Below are positions 38,089 to 54,162 of a stretch of DNA of 64,000 nucleotides, in pieces. Position 1 is the stretch's first letter. Every line of letters begins with the position of its first letter. Under the pieces are notes generated by a model. The model had not been told where the DNA came from and searched no databases. It saw nothing but the letters and a program-made list of their open reading frames with translations. A program made the position numbers and the translations under genes. Source of the stretch: Sphagnum magellanicum (Eukaryota > Streptophyta > Sphagnopsida > Sphagnales > Sphagnaceae); the NCBI GenBank assembly GCA_021904315.1, contig CM038912.1, positions 20,037,501 through 20,101,500 on the forward strand, in the 5' to 3' direction.

Positions 38089-38373
38089 ATGAGTCCAGTG
38101 ATTCAGCACTGGTCTTACCAGCAATCCATTTCTGGAAAAGTAGCAGCTGCAACTGTTGCAGCTTCTGCTGCAGCACGGGTCTTCAGGGCCCGGGCAGATT
38201 CTCAAGCTGAATTCTCCTTGTGTACCAGGATTCAGGGAGCTGCTGCCGTCATAGTGGTGACAGGCCAGCAACTTCCAGAGATTGACTTCAGCAGCGTCAT
38301 GCCAGAAATCGTGTCAGAAGTAGTCAAAGAAGTTTTGCTCATGGAAAGCTGCTATAGCTCCTTCTCATCTTAA
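38089..38373 (+). CDS. Hypothetical 94-aa ORF upstream of WRKY gene
   Basis: An ATG-to-stop frame of 95 codons with host-gene-like composition at the left edge of the GC-richer island. The product begins MSPVIQHWSYQQ, has an Ala-rich stretch (KVAAATVAASAAARVFRA), and ends in a hydrophobic/acidic segment (PEIDFSSVMPEIVSEVVKEV). I do not recognise the family. The bases just before the ATG (TTCTGTTGTAG) would also serve as a splice acceptor, so it could be an internal exon or an upstream exon of the WRKY transcript rather than a separate gene. No domain supports a function. Confidence 0.25.
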   Translation: MSPVIQHWSYQQSISGKVAAATVAASAAARVFRARADSQAEFSLCTRIQGAAAVIVVTGQQLPEIDFSSVMPEIVSEVVKEVLLMESCYSSFSS

Positions 38374-39017
38374 ATTTTACCTTCTACTCCTGTTTCCATC
38401 TTCAGCAAATTCTGCACTAGATCTAAAACTCATCAACATGGCTTGGTTTCTTCATCCACATATGACAGCTAGTTTGATCAGAACTGTTTTCTCGATCCGT
38501 CGCGGAATTTTTACTAATACCGGGGAGTTCAAGGTAAGTCTTGTACTGGTTTCAAGGTTTGGACTCGTCTAGAGACTATTTAGGCTTGCAGCACTAGGGC
38601 GAAGAACAGTTGATTCAAAGCAGTTGACCACCGGAGTGACCTGCCTGCCTGCAGGCCGCCTTTTGTTAGCTAGCTAGCGTGCACGACGTCCTCTTGCTGC
38701 TGCTGCACAGCCTTCGATTGTGTATATGAAATATAGCACGCTGTCTGCAAAAGGAAGCGTACAAAAACTTGCTGACGATGGTCTAGAGCAACACCATGTG
38801 ATCAAATCTCTTTATTGTGAGCTTGTCCTACTAGTTAACACGATCTGTAGTTTGCAGAGTGGTGTAAGTAGTTGGTCTTGGCAACGACATGAGTGTTCAA
38901 CAGCTGATGAGATATTACCTTTGATCAATCCTGTACTTGCAGATCTAGAGATCCGAGAGACGAAGTTCTTGTCAAGGCAGCAGTCTTCCTGATCTGCTGC
39001 GCAGTAATCAAATACAG
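38374..39017. other. 5' region of the WRKY gene
   Basis: GC-richer, non-repetitive DNA expected to hold the promoter, 5' UTR and possibly a first coding exon. One candidate first exon is ATG 38438 to a donor at 38534 (AAG then GTAAGT), encoding 32 residues in phase 0. I could not find an acceptor in matching phase before the clear exon, so the join is unproven. Other acceptor-like sites end at 38942 and 39017. Confidence 0.35.
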
Positions 39018-39048
39018 GTTGAGTAAGATCGACCGCGAGTTTCGTTTT

Positions 39049-43242
<4,194 letters not shown>

Positions 43243-43337
43243 AGGCAAATTAATTAAGCTCAGTAATTTCTGAAGCGCAAATTAACCTTGCATCGTGCAT
43301 GCTGCAAATGTATCTAGAAATCAAATTCCATACACAT

Positions 43338-43446
43338 CGTCTAGATCCGCGTCCAGATCCGTCTAGACCTGTCTAGATCGTCCAGATCTGTCTAGATCCG
43401 CATCTAGATCATCCAGATCCGTCTAGATCTGTCTAGATTGTCTAAA
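43338..43446. repeat. GATCYGTCTA short tandem repeat
   Basis: About ten degenerate units of 10 to 11 bp built on GATCCGTCTA/GATCTGTCTA, starting 95 bp after the WRKY stop codon. Probably within the 3' UTR or just downstream. XbaI-like TCTAGA words recur throughout. Confidence 0.8.
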
Positions 43447-44559
43447 CCGGTACGTCTTAAGACGGATCGAGCGCTGAAGACGTGCTAGATCATGCGCTAT
43501 TCTGATTGTTCAACGGGAATTCTGGGGATTTAATTAGTGAGAACTCCCACGTTCAAGAATTTCCTAGCTAGCATCGAGCAGGTAACAGCGGCTTCAAAGA
43601 TTTGATCAGTGGATAGACTACTAGAACTAATTCAGCTGATGATGAAATCAGCATTTCAAATTATCTAGATCATGAAAGTTCTAATACTTTTCTGCACAGA
43701 ATTTCTACAGTCTTTATTTCATGAATGCACTGATCGTCTCGAATTCCTAGAACTTGGCATGGCAGTGTACACTGGTATAATTTCACCACCCAGTGGACTT
43801 GGACTTGTTTAATGAACATCTTGCTAACTCTGTTCTGGTTTCCATTCAAAACTAAGATAACAAGTTTGTGACCAGAGTGAACCATAGTGGTTAGCTGTGT
43901 ACTAACTATCCACATATGCATCTACTTACCTAGTAGCCACCAAGAGTCTTACCTACAGAAAAACCTCCCTGATTTCCACTAGTTTAGTTGAAAGCACTCT
44001 TATTTAATGAAATCTGCAAGCAGGCATTTTGAAAAGCAAAACACTCACAGATTTTATGTTTCACTTTTTCAAATGTCTCCCTTAGTTTTTAAATTTTTTA
44101 GCATGATACTCAGCAGTTACCCAACTGGTACTGGCTGGGCATCATGATAAATAAGTAAAAATCACTGACTTTTTATGTTGGGCAACACCCTTAGGCCAAG
44201 GTGTTCCTGAAATGACAGGCCCTCACAGGCCCTCAGCTAAATTATTTCAACAACACTCTACCCTTACAGCATTACCCTACACATGATAATCACAGGTACA
44301 TATTCCCTACCCACTTTCTACATGATACTTAGTCATTGACATAGACGTCCATTCACAATTGGAGTAAGAAAAAAGAATGAATTTTTTTAAAATTTATTTT
44401 ATATTATTATAGTTGTTGTGAATTGTTTGATGTTAATATGTAAAATGATGTCTCTTTAAAATAATAAAATTATTTAAACATTATTTGAATATTATGTAAA
44501 TGTTACTTTAAGTCCTTTAAACTAATTACATCAAGTGTTCTAGCTGCACTTTGTTTTTA
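43447..44559. other. Intergenic, nothing recognised
   Basis: The transition from the GC-richer WRKY island to AT-rich DNA. A minus frame at 43670-43921 (83 codons) has no recognisable domain. Confidence 0.45.
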
Positions 44560-45350
44560 AAGTAATTTTTAAAAATGCATAAAATCATACAACTGAATTC
44601 AAACTTTTTACACAACAAAAACATGTTAACTTTATGAAAGCACATGTCATTGGGGTCAAAAGACACTCAAACAAACCACAAAAGGTATCAAATGCCAAGA
44701 AATTATAAATCTTTTTTTGTACTATTGGAAACCATGATAATCATTACAAGCTATTCTTTTATACACACATATGAATGTCAAAAAAACTCAAATTAACAAT
44801 CCATTTTATTCAATTTTTTTTTTAAATTAAGAATTTTTGAAAGTGAAATTTTGTTTCATTAAAAAAATAATTATAAAGGACACATAATAAAAGTAAGTTG
44901 ACAATAAAAATATAAAATGATCATTACCTATTAGACACACTAAAAAAACATTCTTACTTTTTAAAAGTGAGAATTTAAAATTATGAAAATTCAAAATATG
45001 TTTTAAAATTTCAAATTTTCAAGAGTGCTCTACCACATATTATATGTGGGGTGTAATGTACATTATTTATGAAACAAAGTTGCAATTTATAATATATGAA
45101 ATTCAAACTTTAAAATAATGAACATTTTTTGGTATAATTTGAAATTATCATCATTTTTCAAGACGAAACATATAATTTGCAAGGAATTTACAAAATTTAT
45201 AAATTTTCATGTATTCAACAATATTTTTTTTCTTAAAGTGATCTATTAAAGCAAATGTAGCCATTTTTTATAACGAGTTGCAACAAATTTCATTCAAAAA
45301 TTCATTTGTACGAAAAAATTATTTTGGGGACAAAGACATGTAATCCTAAT
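44560..45350 (+). repeat. AT-rich dispersed repeat, forward copy
   Basis: Shared in reverse with 57370-58800. Matching blocks in order include ATTGGAAACCATGATAATCA and CATATGAATGTCAAAAAAC (44725-44785), a TAATGTACATTAT region (45054-45066), and CATTCAAAAATTCATTTGTA followed by TTATTTTGGGGACAA (45290-45335). No coding capacity or termini were defined. The pair is inverted, so they are not the two LTRs of one element. Confidence 0.55.
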
Positions 45351-46012
45351 ATAAAATAATGTAGGTGGCTTCTTCGAATGTGTTTTGACCCTTAGGTGAA
45401 TGTAATGAAAAATCAAACCATACAAAAATTTCAAAGTTTTGAAATTTTGAAAAAAAAGGTTGCTACGCAAAATACTCATGTTTTTAATCATTTGAAAAAA
45501 AAGATGTTCAATGTGTTCAAAATGTTTAGCTTTAGGTGCAAGTGACATGTGTAAGAAATAATATTGTCAAAAAAAATGATTCATTATTCATTGAAACTTT
45601 TTTTGAAATTTTATGTGTTTATCACTATAAACTAGAATATTGATACATGATTATGTATACATGTGAAAAATTACCATTGTAATTTGAGTTATCTTAAATT
45701 AGACTATTCAATTTTTCTCACCTAAATTTGTTTCAAGTAAGTACTTTTTGTAAAAAATAATCCTACAAAAGTCCTAGAACCTTTTTTCCTTTTTTTTGAA
45801 TCCCAACCTTGAATGGACCCGTAGGTAATGAACTAAGTATTATGTGGTAGGTAAGGTCTAGAGGGAAACCATATCAAATTAAAGGGTTAGTGCAAGGCCA
45901 AGCTAAACATTGCTTCAGTTCTAATAACACCTTCCTCTAATGTACTTACCCCATGTTTGGTAATAACCATCAAGTTGATGAAAGTCCTTTACTTGGGGAT
46001 ACTTCTGTTGGG
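45351..46012. other. Intergenic, nothing recognised
   Basis: AT-rich; no gene seen. Ends at the 8-bp duplication of the next element. Confidence 0.45.
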
Positions 46013-46020
46013 ATGTCCAC

Positions 46021-46908
46021 CAGTGTTGGGCAATTTTCATTTTATTTATTTTTTGTGAGAATCATCAATTCGATTTTTGGAGCAGGTTTTGAAAATTGCT
46101 CTAGTTTTTTTTTTAATTTCCATTTTGAGAACCGCCTTAATTTTCAAAAAAAAATTTGAAAAATCTAATTAAGCAAATTTCAAAGTTAACGATTTTCACA
46201 GAATTTTGAACCTTGATTTAATCATCATTTTACAAATCATCATTTTACATTTTTTTAAATTTTTTTTTCTTTTCTTACAATCAGCATTTTTAATTTTTCA
46301 CTCTAACAAAATCTGAAAATAACTTACAACAAGCTCAAAAAAAAATTCAAAAAATTCAAAACCTTCACCAAAAAAGTAGAGGAAAAAGGCACTATTCGCC
46401 TCGCCACCTTTAAACTATGTGTTTATAAAAGGTAGTTAAAAAATAACAGGATTCTAAAAAAAACTTAACTTTTGAACTGTTCACGACCTTTAGACTTTGT
46501 GTTTATAAAAGGTAGCTAAAAACTAACAGGATTCTAAAAAAAACTTAAATTTCTGATTGTCCTGTAATCAAACCTAGCTAAATCCTTGTTTGTTATGGCA
46601 GCCGCCTTCATAAAATAATAATTTTAGTTTTCTTTAGCTTAAACTTTTAATTTTTTTTTTATTATTTACTTTTCACTTTTTGTTTTCGACCATGAGAATT
46701 GGACCCTTCTCAAAATGTGAGAACCAGTCCGATTCTCAAACTGGATGCCAGATGAAAACTTGGGTGATTCTCACTAGGCGGTTCTCACCTCCAATGAGAA
46801 CCTTCAATCCGGTTCTCATGGCAGTTGTCATTGTCGGTTCTCAATGAGAATTAAACTCAAAACCAGCGCCGGTTTTCAACCAACCGGGTGAGAATTGCCC
46901 AACACTTA
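46021..46908. mobile_element. hAT-type non-autonomous element, 888 bp
   Basis: Left end CAGTGTTGGGCAATTTTCA; complement of right end TAAGTGTTGGGCAATTCTC. The 8-bp flanks ATGTCCAC (46013-46020) and ATGTCTAC (46909-46916) differ at one base, which fits a hAT target duplication of some age. The right third is rich in GGTTCTCA/TGAGAACC words in both orientations, possible subterminal transposase sites. Inside is an 80-bp tandem duplication (46406-46555, anchored by GTTTATAAAAGGTAG). No transposase. Confidence 0.75.
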
Positions 46909-46916
46909 ATGTCTAC

Positions 46917-47455
46917 CCTATCGATTGGTAATTCTTTTCTGCTACCCTTTCAAAATCACCCTATCCAGCTAGTAAACATTTTAGATTTACCATATTTTAT
47001 CCTGCCTGATTAGTAGAGTTTGAGGTTTAACTTCATCTGTGAAGGCAGATAGTTTGCAAAAGTCATATTAACATGTAGCTTACATGAAGGCTCATATTTA
47101 GCACTTGATATTTGGTCATATAATTTTCTTTTTTCGTTTTATTTTCACTTCATGCATAACCTACCTTATGCAGATTGAACTATCTTATTCGTATGCCCAA
47201 CCTTCTTCAATCCTGCTACCATTCACCATTGCAGCCAACTGTTTTTCTGTTATTAAAGTTCCAACCAAAAGGTTTTTGGTTTTGTCTTTGTTTTTTTTTT
47301 TTCAAGTCATTTGATGTTTTAATTTTTGTCTTTTCATGTTTGTGCACAACTCATTGTTTTTCCCTTAATTGCAAATGTGCAATGCTAGTACAAACATCAT
47401 ACATTATTCATATGTTCACTAACTTTTGCCTGTTTGTTGGCCCTCGCCCATTGGG
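46917..47455. other. Intergenic, nothing recognised
   Basis: T-rich stretch; frames at 47105-47483 are Phe/Ser-rich and not credible as proteins. Confidence 0.45.
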
Positions 47456-47463
47456 AAGACACC

Positions 47464-47810
47464 AAGTGTTGGGTGCTTCTTAGACAGAGGGTCAGATAGC
47501 CGTCAGTCAGTTATGGGCTCAAGTATCTACCCACTTACTCCGCAGTTTTCAAATTTTTAAAAGAATTGATTTTGATATATAATCATGGTTCTCAAAATAT
47601 ATGAAAAGTCAAAGAACCAGTAGGTCTTTGCTGGGTCTTTCACGAAATCTGTCAGTTCATCAAGGTTTTTGAAATAACCAGAATTTAAAGTGATTCTTTA
47701 ATTCTAAATAATTTTCAAAAGATTTGTAACCAACAGTTCTTTGATTCTAAAATATTTAAAGAACTCGAACTGACAATTCTTTGAAAATTCAAAGAATCAC
47801 CCAACACTAA
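47464..47810. mobile_element. hAT-type MITE, 347 bp
   Basis: Left end AAGTGTTGGGTGCTTCTT; complement of right end TTAGTGTTGGGTGATTCTTT. A perfect 8-bp duplication AAGACACC flanks it (47456-47463 and 47811-47818). Internal AAAGAACC/TTCTTTGA words recur in both orientations, including ATTCTTTGAA..TTCAAAGAAT near the right end. Same family as the remnant at 37089. Confidence 0.8.
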
Positions 47811-47818
47811 AAGACACC

Positions 47819-49280
47819 TAAAATTAGGGTTTGGCATAAATTTTGGCTTGAACTTGACCCAATGTGTGAGTGACATCTGGAGTACAATTTGTGGATATGA
47901 TAGGTGAGCATGTTCCATAAAGCACATGCATGATCTAGATAAGAAGTTGAAGATCCAGTATCTGAAGGTTGTTGTTTGAACTTGCCATGAAGCACAGAGC
48001 CATTATGCAACAAGCTGCCCGTTTCCATAGGATAAATGTAAAATAATTTTTTTTAACAAGTTTTTCTTTATGAAGGTCATTCGGTCAACTAATCACCCCA
48101 CCCCATGTGCTACCTTGGGTCAAAGATGAGGGAGTATTGAGCAATTGCATTGACCATAATAGGCCAAAACAAATGACCACTTGCAAAAATAGAATCAAAA
48201 TGGTTAGCTATGAAAATATCCCCTAGAAATATAGCCTACTCTTCAAAAAGCAATGTCAACATGAAAGGATGTGAGTCTTGTGCTTGTCTTTGGTCACTCT
48301 CAAGGTCTTTTCATATCCACTATAGAGGTGATTAAACCTTGCTCTTTTTTACCACTTTTTTCCCCTTTTTTGGTGGCTTGTTTCGGATTTTCTCAAACCC
48401 CAAAAATAGATTTTACTTTACAAGTTTGACTCTACAATCTCCTTTCGGATTGGCAATGTTGAAGAATTGTCAACTTGCGCTTATGTTCTCAGGATTCTAG
48501 AGGTCTGCCCATGGATGTAGAATTTTATGACATTTTTGTGTCAAGAAAAGCAACTCTTTGAAAGACATACCCAACAACATTGAAAGATATTGCACCCCAA
48601 AAAAATTAGTCTTGGTCCAAAAAGTTTGATAAATGGTCAAAATGGAAACTAGATGCTCTAGAGTCTAGACATGAATCTTCTGGTAATGCTGACCAACCCC
48701 TCAGCTCACCATTGCACGCATGCATTGCAAGGGATTACCTCATACTTCAATGGTCAACAATCCATGTGCCTTAAAACCCTCCGGAATTCCCTCGTGCCAT
48801 GCAATGTGAGCCATATATGCAGGGTTGAAAACTGCAAAAAGTGAAAGGAATTTGAGGAGGAGATAAGTGGCCTAACAAGAGACGATAAGACCAATGATGC
48901 AAAGTGACAAGGGCTAAGTGACAAGGAGGTGACTATAAGCACAGATCATCTTATTCCTTGTACACAACTTTGAGCCAGCTCAAGCATTTTAATGTATCCT
49001 TTTTTAATCAGACTTCCTTCTTCTTCTTGGGTTACATATCCTTGGTTTGTTAGACACAATGGTATACTCTTTTTAAATCATGGGTTAATCCTATATCCTG
49101 ACAAGTCAATTTCTTTTGTGCAAAATTTCACTCAAATGTGAAAAAAAAAATTGGGGCTGTGACCCTGACAAACAATTTATTAGAAAAAAAATTGAAAAAA
49201 CATTTTTCAGAAAAGCAAGGTTTTTGAACTACTCCCTCGCGTCTCCAAAGCGCAAGATTTTCAAATATATAGGTCCTACT
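47819..49280. other. Intergenic, nothing recognised
   Basis: No supportable gene. Minus frames at 47715-48028 and 48754-48942 are short and unrecognised. Confidence 0.4.
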
Positions 49281-49710
49281 TGTCCTGTGAACAAATCTGG
49301 TTAGATTCTCCTGTGGATGGTTGCTCGTGTGGCTACATCACAAAAGTGAACAAGAGTAACCCGAATCCCAACTTCAGACTTGGAAGAGCTATCTCATCCA
49401 TACTTTCCAAATCATACATATCTACCTTTGTACACCTTGGATTTCAGGGTTCCCAATAGTCTTTTTGCTTTCAATTTTGTGATGTAGTCACAGTGACAAG
49501 CATCCCAAAAGAGACACCTTTGTAGAAGACCGTTACAACAGTAGCCAGTAGACAGAACTGTGGCAACACTCTCCCTCTCCAACAAAAAAGGAAAAAAAAA
49601 GAAGGCAAATATTGATGAATTTTTAATTTAAAAAAGGGAATTTGTGACAAAATATTTGCTTCTTTTTTCCTTTACCTTTCAGTGATCCTTTGCCCCCAAA
49701 AAACTGACTT
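49281..49710. repeat. Dispersed repeat family A, forward copy plus reversed piece
   Basis: 49281-49350 carries the forward core (ACAAATCTGGTTAGATTCTC, GATGGTTGCTC, GGCTACATCACAAAAGTGAA). 49470-49500 carries the reversed CAATTTTGTGATGTAG block. AAGGGAATTTGTGACAAAAT at about 49633 matches 8335. The copies are nested or head-to-head. Confidence 0.45.
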
Positions 49711-50464
49711 GTTTCCATCCGACAACATTTTTGCTTCTTGAAAAAAAAGTCTTCATAGACCAGGGGTTTTAGGGTTTTGAAATAGCATTATTTTCACTTT
49801 ATGGCAATCTTTCTGTAAGGGTTTTATATCTGGTTTTGGATCTGGGTGTTCAACTGGCAAGCATAGGCATTGGGTTTGCTGATATGGAGCTTTAACACAT
49901 TTTATTACCTATCAAACAAGGGGTTTAAACCCTAAACCTGGACTGCAGTTTTAAACCCCTTGGTATCTACTTACTTCTCAGTTTTTCTTGCAGGGGTAGC
50001 CTGTTTAAGGTTTAGAGTGTAACCCTTGGCCCACTCACCCTCACTCCCCAGATATGCGCATGTAGGAAGGACTCTTTGTACAAAGTGGCAGGCCTGGCCA
50101 CTTCTTCTCAAGTGGAGGATTATATAGGGATGTTCATGGCCCAGGAGAGCCAAGCTTTATACTTTGAGTTGTTGAAAATTCAATGTCGAAGTTGCAATAA
50201 AATTATACAGAAACTCTAGTTTAAATATAGGGGGATACACTTATAGGTATAGATTATTCATTGACTCACAAAGAATATACATAGCTCTTACAGCGCCTTT
50301 GATTTGGTCACTCAGTTTAAGGAATATTTGTTCACTATTCTAGGCAGAAAGAGATTTCAGTGTTAAGAGCTGCGAGGGGCAACATTTTAAGGGTGTGCAA
50401 GGAAATTGCCTTTGAGGGTTCCTTTTTCCAGATGGAATTCTTATGCAGAATAGTCTTTGCCTTA
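49711..50464. other. Intergenic, nothing recognised
   Basis: No gene or element termini seen. Confidence 0.45.
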
Positions 50465-50717
50465 TAGCATCTCCAACAGTGCTCAGTATGTGACTCCAGA
50501 CAGTAAAGTTTATTGTGAAAAAGTCAGAATGTGCTGATTTCGCTCAGAAAATTGATTTTTTAGCACGAAATTCGTGCAGCTTGCCGTGGCTGGTAAAAGG
50601 CTCAACACAGTTGTGCACCTCCCAAAAAGAGTATAATAAATTGCACCTGACTGCAGCTCAGTATTCTGATTGGTCGATCACAATGGTTAGTCCAGGTGGT
50701 TGCTATTAGTAGCTCCT
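50465..50717. mobile_element. Partial copy of the 35300-type MITE
   Basis: Starts TAGCATCTCCAACAGTGCTC after TTA (50462-50464). It then follows the right half of the 35300 element block by block: GTATGTGACTCCAGA, AATTCGTGCAGCTT, GTTGTGCACCTCC, CTGATTGGTCGAT, and GTCCAGGTGGTTGCTATTAG. It stops before the right terminus, so it is a truncated or internally deleted copy. Confidence 0.6.
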
Positions 50718-50888
50718 TTGGGTATAAGTTTGTACAACAAGCGTTGTAGCCCAGTAGGCCTGCTTTAGAATCATCAAATAATTGTAGAACCTCATGGTTT
50801 CAGAGAAAGGGAAAAAAATTTAAACTCATAGCATGCTTTAGATGGCTTATGGGGTATGACTCCTTAGCTTGCAGATAATTTCAGTGCC

Positions 50889-51493
50889 ATGCCAACCAAC
50901 GTGATCACAGGACAACAGCCCAATCAATTACCTTGTATGACCATGAATAGTATCCCTAGCAATTTAGGGAACATTTTTTCTAGTTTGCAAGGTGGTTTGA
51001 TTGGATTTCCAAAGATGAATAACATAGGTCTGTGGAAGCTTTGCAACAAATGCAAACTATTGGGGCATTGCAAACTTCAGGCACTGCAAACCTTAGTGTC
51101 AATAGGGATGGGCAACCTCTGATAACAAGGAGTTGGTCCAAGTCAAATGCTATAGTTGGACAAACCCCTGTGACAGCTGAAGTAGCTGCAACTATCCAAA
51201 CTTCTATTAACAAAAAACAAGGAAAACTCTCAAGGGAATTGTGGGACTGATATTTCAATCTTTTATTCTTATTTTCTAATTGTGAAATAAGGGAATATTT
51301 GTATTTTCCCATTGTCAAACAAACTATTTCATGTTTCCAAGGGGAAATTCAAGTTTTCCTGGATGGTCCCATAGGGAATCTTAAAAAGTCTGTTGTGGAA
51401 ATTGGGGAGGATTCGCTTACTGTTGAGTTGAACAAGAAAGCATGCCAGGCCCTAGAACGCACGGCTCATAGGGAAATTATGAGCAAAACATGA
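50889..51493 (+). pseudogene. Decayed host-gene-like fragment, family unknown
   Basis: Two overlapping plus frames form a coding-like run. The first ends MNNIG near 51025; the second, in another frame, reads VEALQQMQTIGALQTSGTAN, then RSWSKSNAIVGQTPVTAEVA, to a stop at 51250. A third segment, 51340-51493, is coding-like again (GEIQVFLDGPIGNLKKSVVE, then EIGEDSLTVELNKKACQALE). The Asn/Gln/Met-rich N-terminal part resembles low-complexity regions of plant regulators. The AT-rich gap at 51251-51339 ends in TTTCCAAG and could be a retained intron. An acceptor-like TTGCAG precedes the first frame. I do not recognise the protein. Confidence 0.4.
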
Positions 51494-53856
51494 AAGATGG
51501 CCATTGAAAGAAAGGCCAATGGGTATAAACCTTTTTCTTGTCACACAATTCAATTGGAAAACCAAAACCCCCCATCATCATGGGAACATGTGAATTAATT
51601 TGAAATTAATCCAATGAATAAAAAATTAACAAAAAAACTCATTAAACATTGTAACGTTTACTTTTAAGTAGTAAAAAGACTTCAATTTTTTTGAAAATGA
51701 TATTTTTAACTAAATTTTTAACATGAACTTTAATAAAATAGTATGAAGTAAGGAAATTTTAATTTTAAAAAACTTTGAAGACTTTTCCAAGAATATTTTT
51801 AAAATATTTTTCCAAAGGCAGTCACAAAAGCAGTCAAAAAGCAAGTGGGTGTGACTCATGTTATTCGTTTGCGCTTAATGTTGTATATGTACACTTCCAA
51901 ATAATTTTTAATGCCAATTGCATTCCAAAGCTTGTCTTGTGCTGAAAGAACCTTGTACTTGCACACATGTTGACATGTTCAGGAGATTGAATTGGGATGA
52001 ACACCTACACTAATAGAAGAAAATGAAAAACCTTTGAAAACACATAGGGTCCTTACAAAGCTTGCCCACTATGCTTGAACTTTTCCTTCTATGAATATGG
52101 TAAGACCAAACAATGACTTAAGTTCTCACTATCTTCAACAATTTGGGTAATTCATGCATGGATGTTAAACCCATCTTTTCTTTTTGTTAGGAGATTAGTA
52201 ACTTGTGCCAAGTGCATTTTTAGTATAAGATGTTTGATGTTTCTATATTTTGTAAGTGGGCTTATAAGGCAACAAGCAACAAGGATTGATTCAATGCTCA
52301 CCAAGTTCAAGTAAAACAAATAGTTGCATAAGAAACTTAGTGCCTTGGAAGGGATGATGGCATAATTGGTTGCTATTGTGAACAAAAATTGGTATCATAA
52401 GTTGCCAAAAAAAAACACAAAAATGTGAGAAGACTCCCATGATGCCATTAATAGCAATTAGAAAACCTTGTGATCTTTTTAAGAATTTTGAATGTGGTGG
52501 CATAATTGCAACAATGACTATCATGCAACCATTGAGTTCCAATGGTGTTCAAATGGGTTTGTCTCACTTTGGCCTTGTTCTTTTGTACTACATGGTTTGG
52601 AATCATTAATATTTGGAACTTGAAAATTTTCAAGTAAATAAAGGTTGATATCTTTCCTAGGTTTCATGGGTTTGTAGAAGAAAAATGTGTCGACAAAGGA
52701 TGATGGTAAACTATGATTACTTGTTACTATTTTCATTTGACTTTCAACCTAAGAATATTGTGTCAAATGTGCAAGAGCCTAAAAACATTATTATCCTTAC
52801 CAAATCAATCTCCAAAGTTGCAAATGCCTCACAAGAGACCCCCCTTGTTATTCAAGGGTAAGCAAGTGGGTTTTAGTATTAATTGTTTGGTTATGAGAAA
52901 ATTTAATCTTATAAGCAACTCTTCAACCACAATAAATTTTTATGCAAAATTTTAAATGTATGATTTAGCATTAACATGCCTAATGTGTATATACCAAAGT
53001 GCAAATGAATCCCCAAGTTTTCATGATTATTATACTACAATTGAGCTAGCTACAATGGGCACACACAAGGTAAACAATCAAGCAGTGAGCTTAGAAAAGG
53101 CAAAGATGAATGTTTTGGAAGTTGAGAATACCAAAACACATTCAAAAGCACAAACATGCATCTCCCAACAAAATGACCACATTAAGGGTGAATTACATTG
53201 GGACAGCTGTGTCATTTTTATAATCTAATCATCCACTTGTAGGTTAAATTGGAATGGCATTTGATAGGCATGCACTTGGTTTTCAAATGTTTTTTTCTAC
53301 TTGATGATTCCATGGTATTTTACAAGTTAGTTTGAATGCATTGTCAGTAATGTTGTAAAGCAACAAAGTTTTGAGCACACCATTCATTTATCTCCCAACA
53401 ATAATGTTGAGGTGTAGATGATTTCAAACTGTTAATTATCATGATCATACCATAATTGTTAATGTTAAGTGATATGGCATGATAAGTTGTTTGTAATTTT
53501 TTCTTCAGTTACTATTCATATATAGGTTAAATATATGTCATGTGCTTTTATAATGGTTGTCATAATCTAAAATTGGAGTTGATATAAAGTAGCAAAATTT
53601 CAAACCTTTCAAGTACCTTAATGTTTTCTAAATTGCAATCGTCAAACTTTGAGCCCCAAGTATTTTCCCACCTATGCTTGTTATATTTAATTATGATTGG
53701 TTATCCACACTTTTTTTTAAATCATTACTTAGTTGAACATAACCAAAACTATAACAATATGATGAACGTTGTTTGGCTTGCAACTTTTGAAACCACATGC
53801 AAAGGTTGACATCTTCAACTTTGCTACAAACTACCATGTGTGGCTGGTGAAATATG
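51494..53856. other. Intergenic, nothing recognised
   Basis: AT-rich; overlapping 60- to 90-codon frames on both strands (52152-53228) give no recognisable domain. Possibly an old transposon body. Confidence 0.4.
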
Positions 53857-54162
53857 TACAGTAGCCTCCCACTTAAGTACGCACCCGTTTAAGTACGCAT
53901 CCCAGTTAAATATGCATTTTATGACAAAATTTTTAGGGATCAACATTTTTCAGTGGAACATATCATGAATCGTCATTTGGCGCAGGTTTTGGTTTTTTTT
54001 GCATCTGGCTTTGAGGACGATTGCTCGAACCTTGGCCTGGAACTTTTCAAACGATTTTTTGAAATCGTCGAATGCTTCTTCGGCTTCTGTTTGAACATTA
54101 GAACAGAGCAACTGATCCTCAATATCGAGAATTTGCTTATAGAAAGACTCAAATCCATGAAA

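Noticed and set aside
47105-47483. Hydrophobic Phe-rich ORFs as a membrane protein
   Set aside because: They come from poly(T) runs, and the last part lies across the terminus of the 47464 MITE.
52152-53228. Possible hAT or other transposase between 52.1 and 53.2 kb
   Set aside because: Frames on both strands were read for known motifs; nothing beyond chance similarity.
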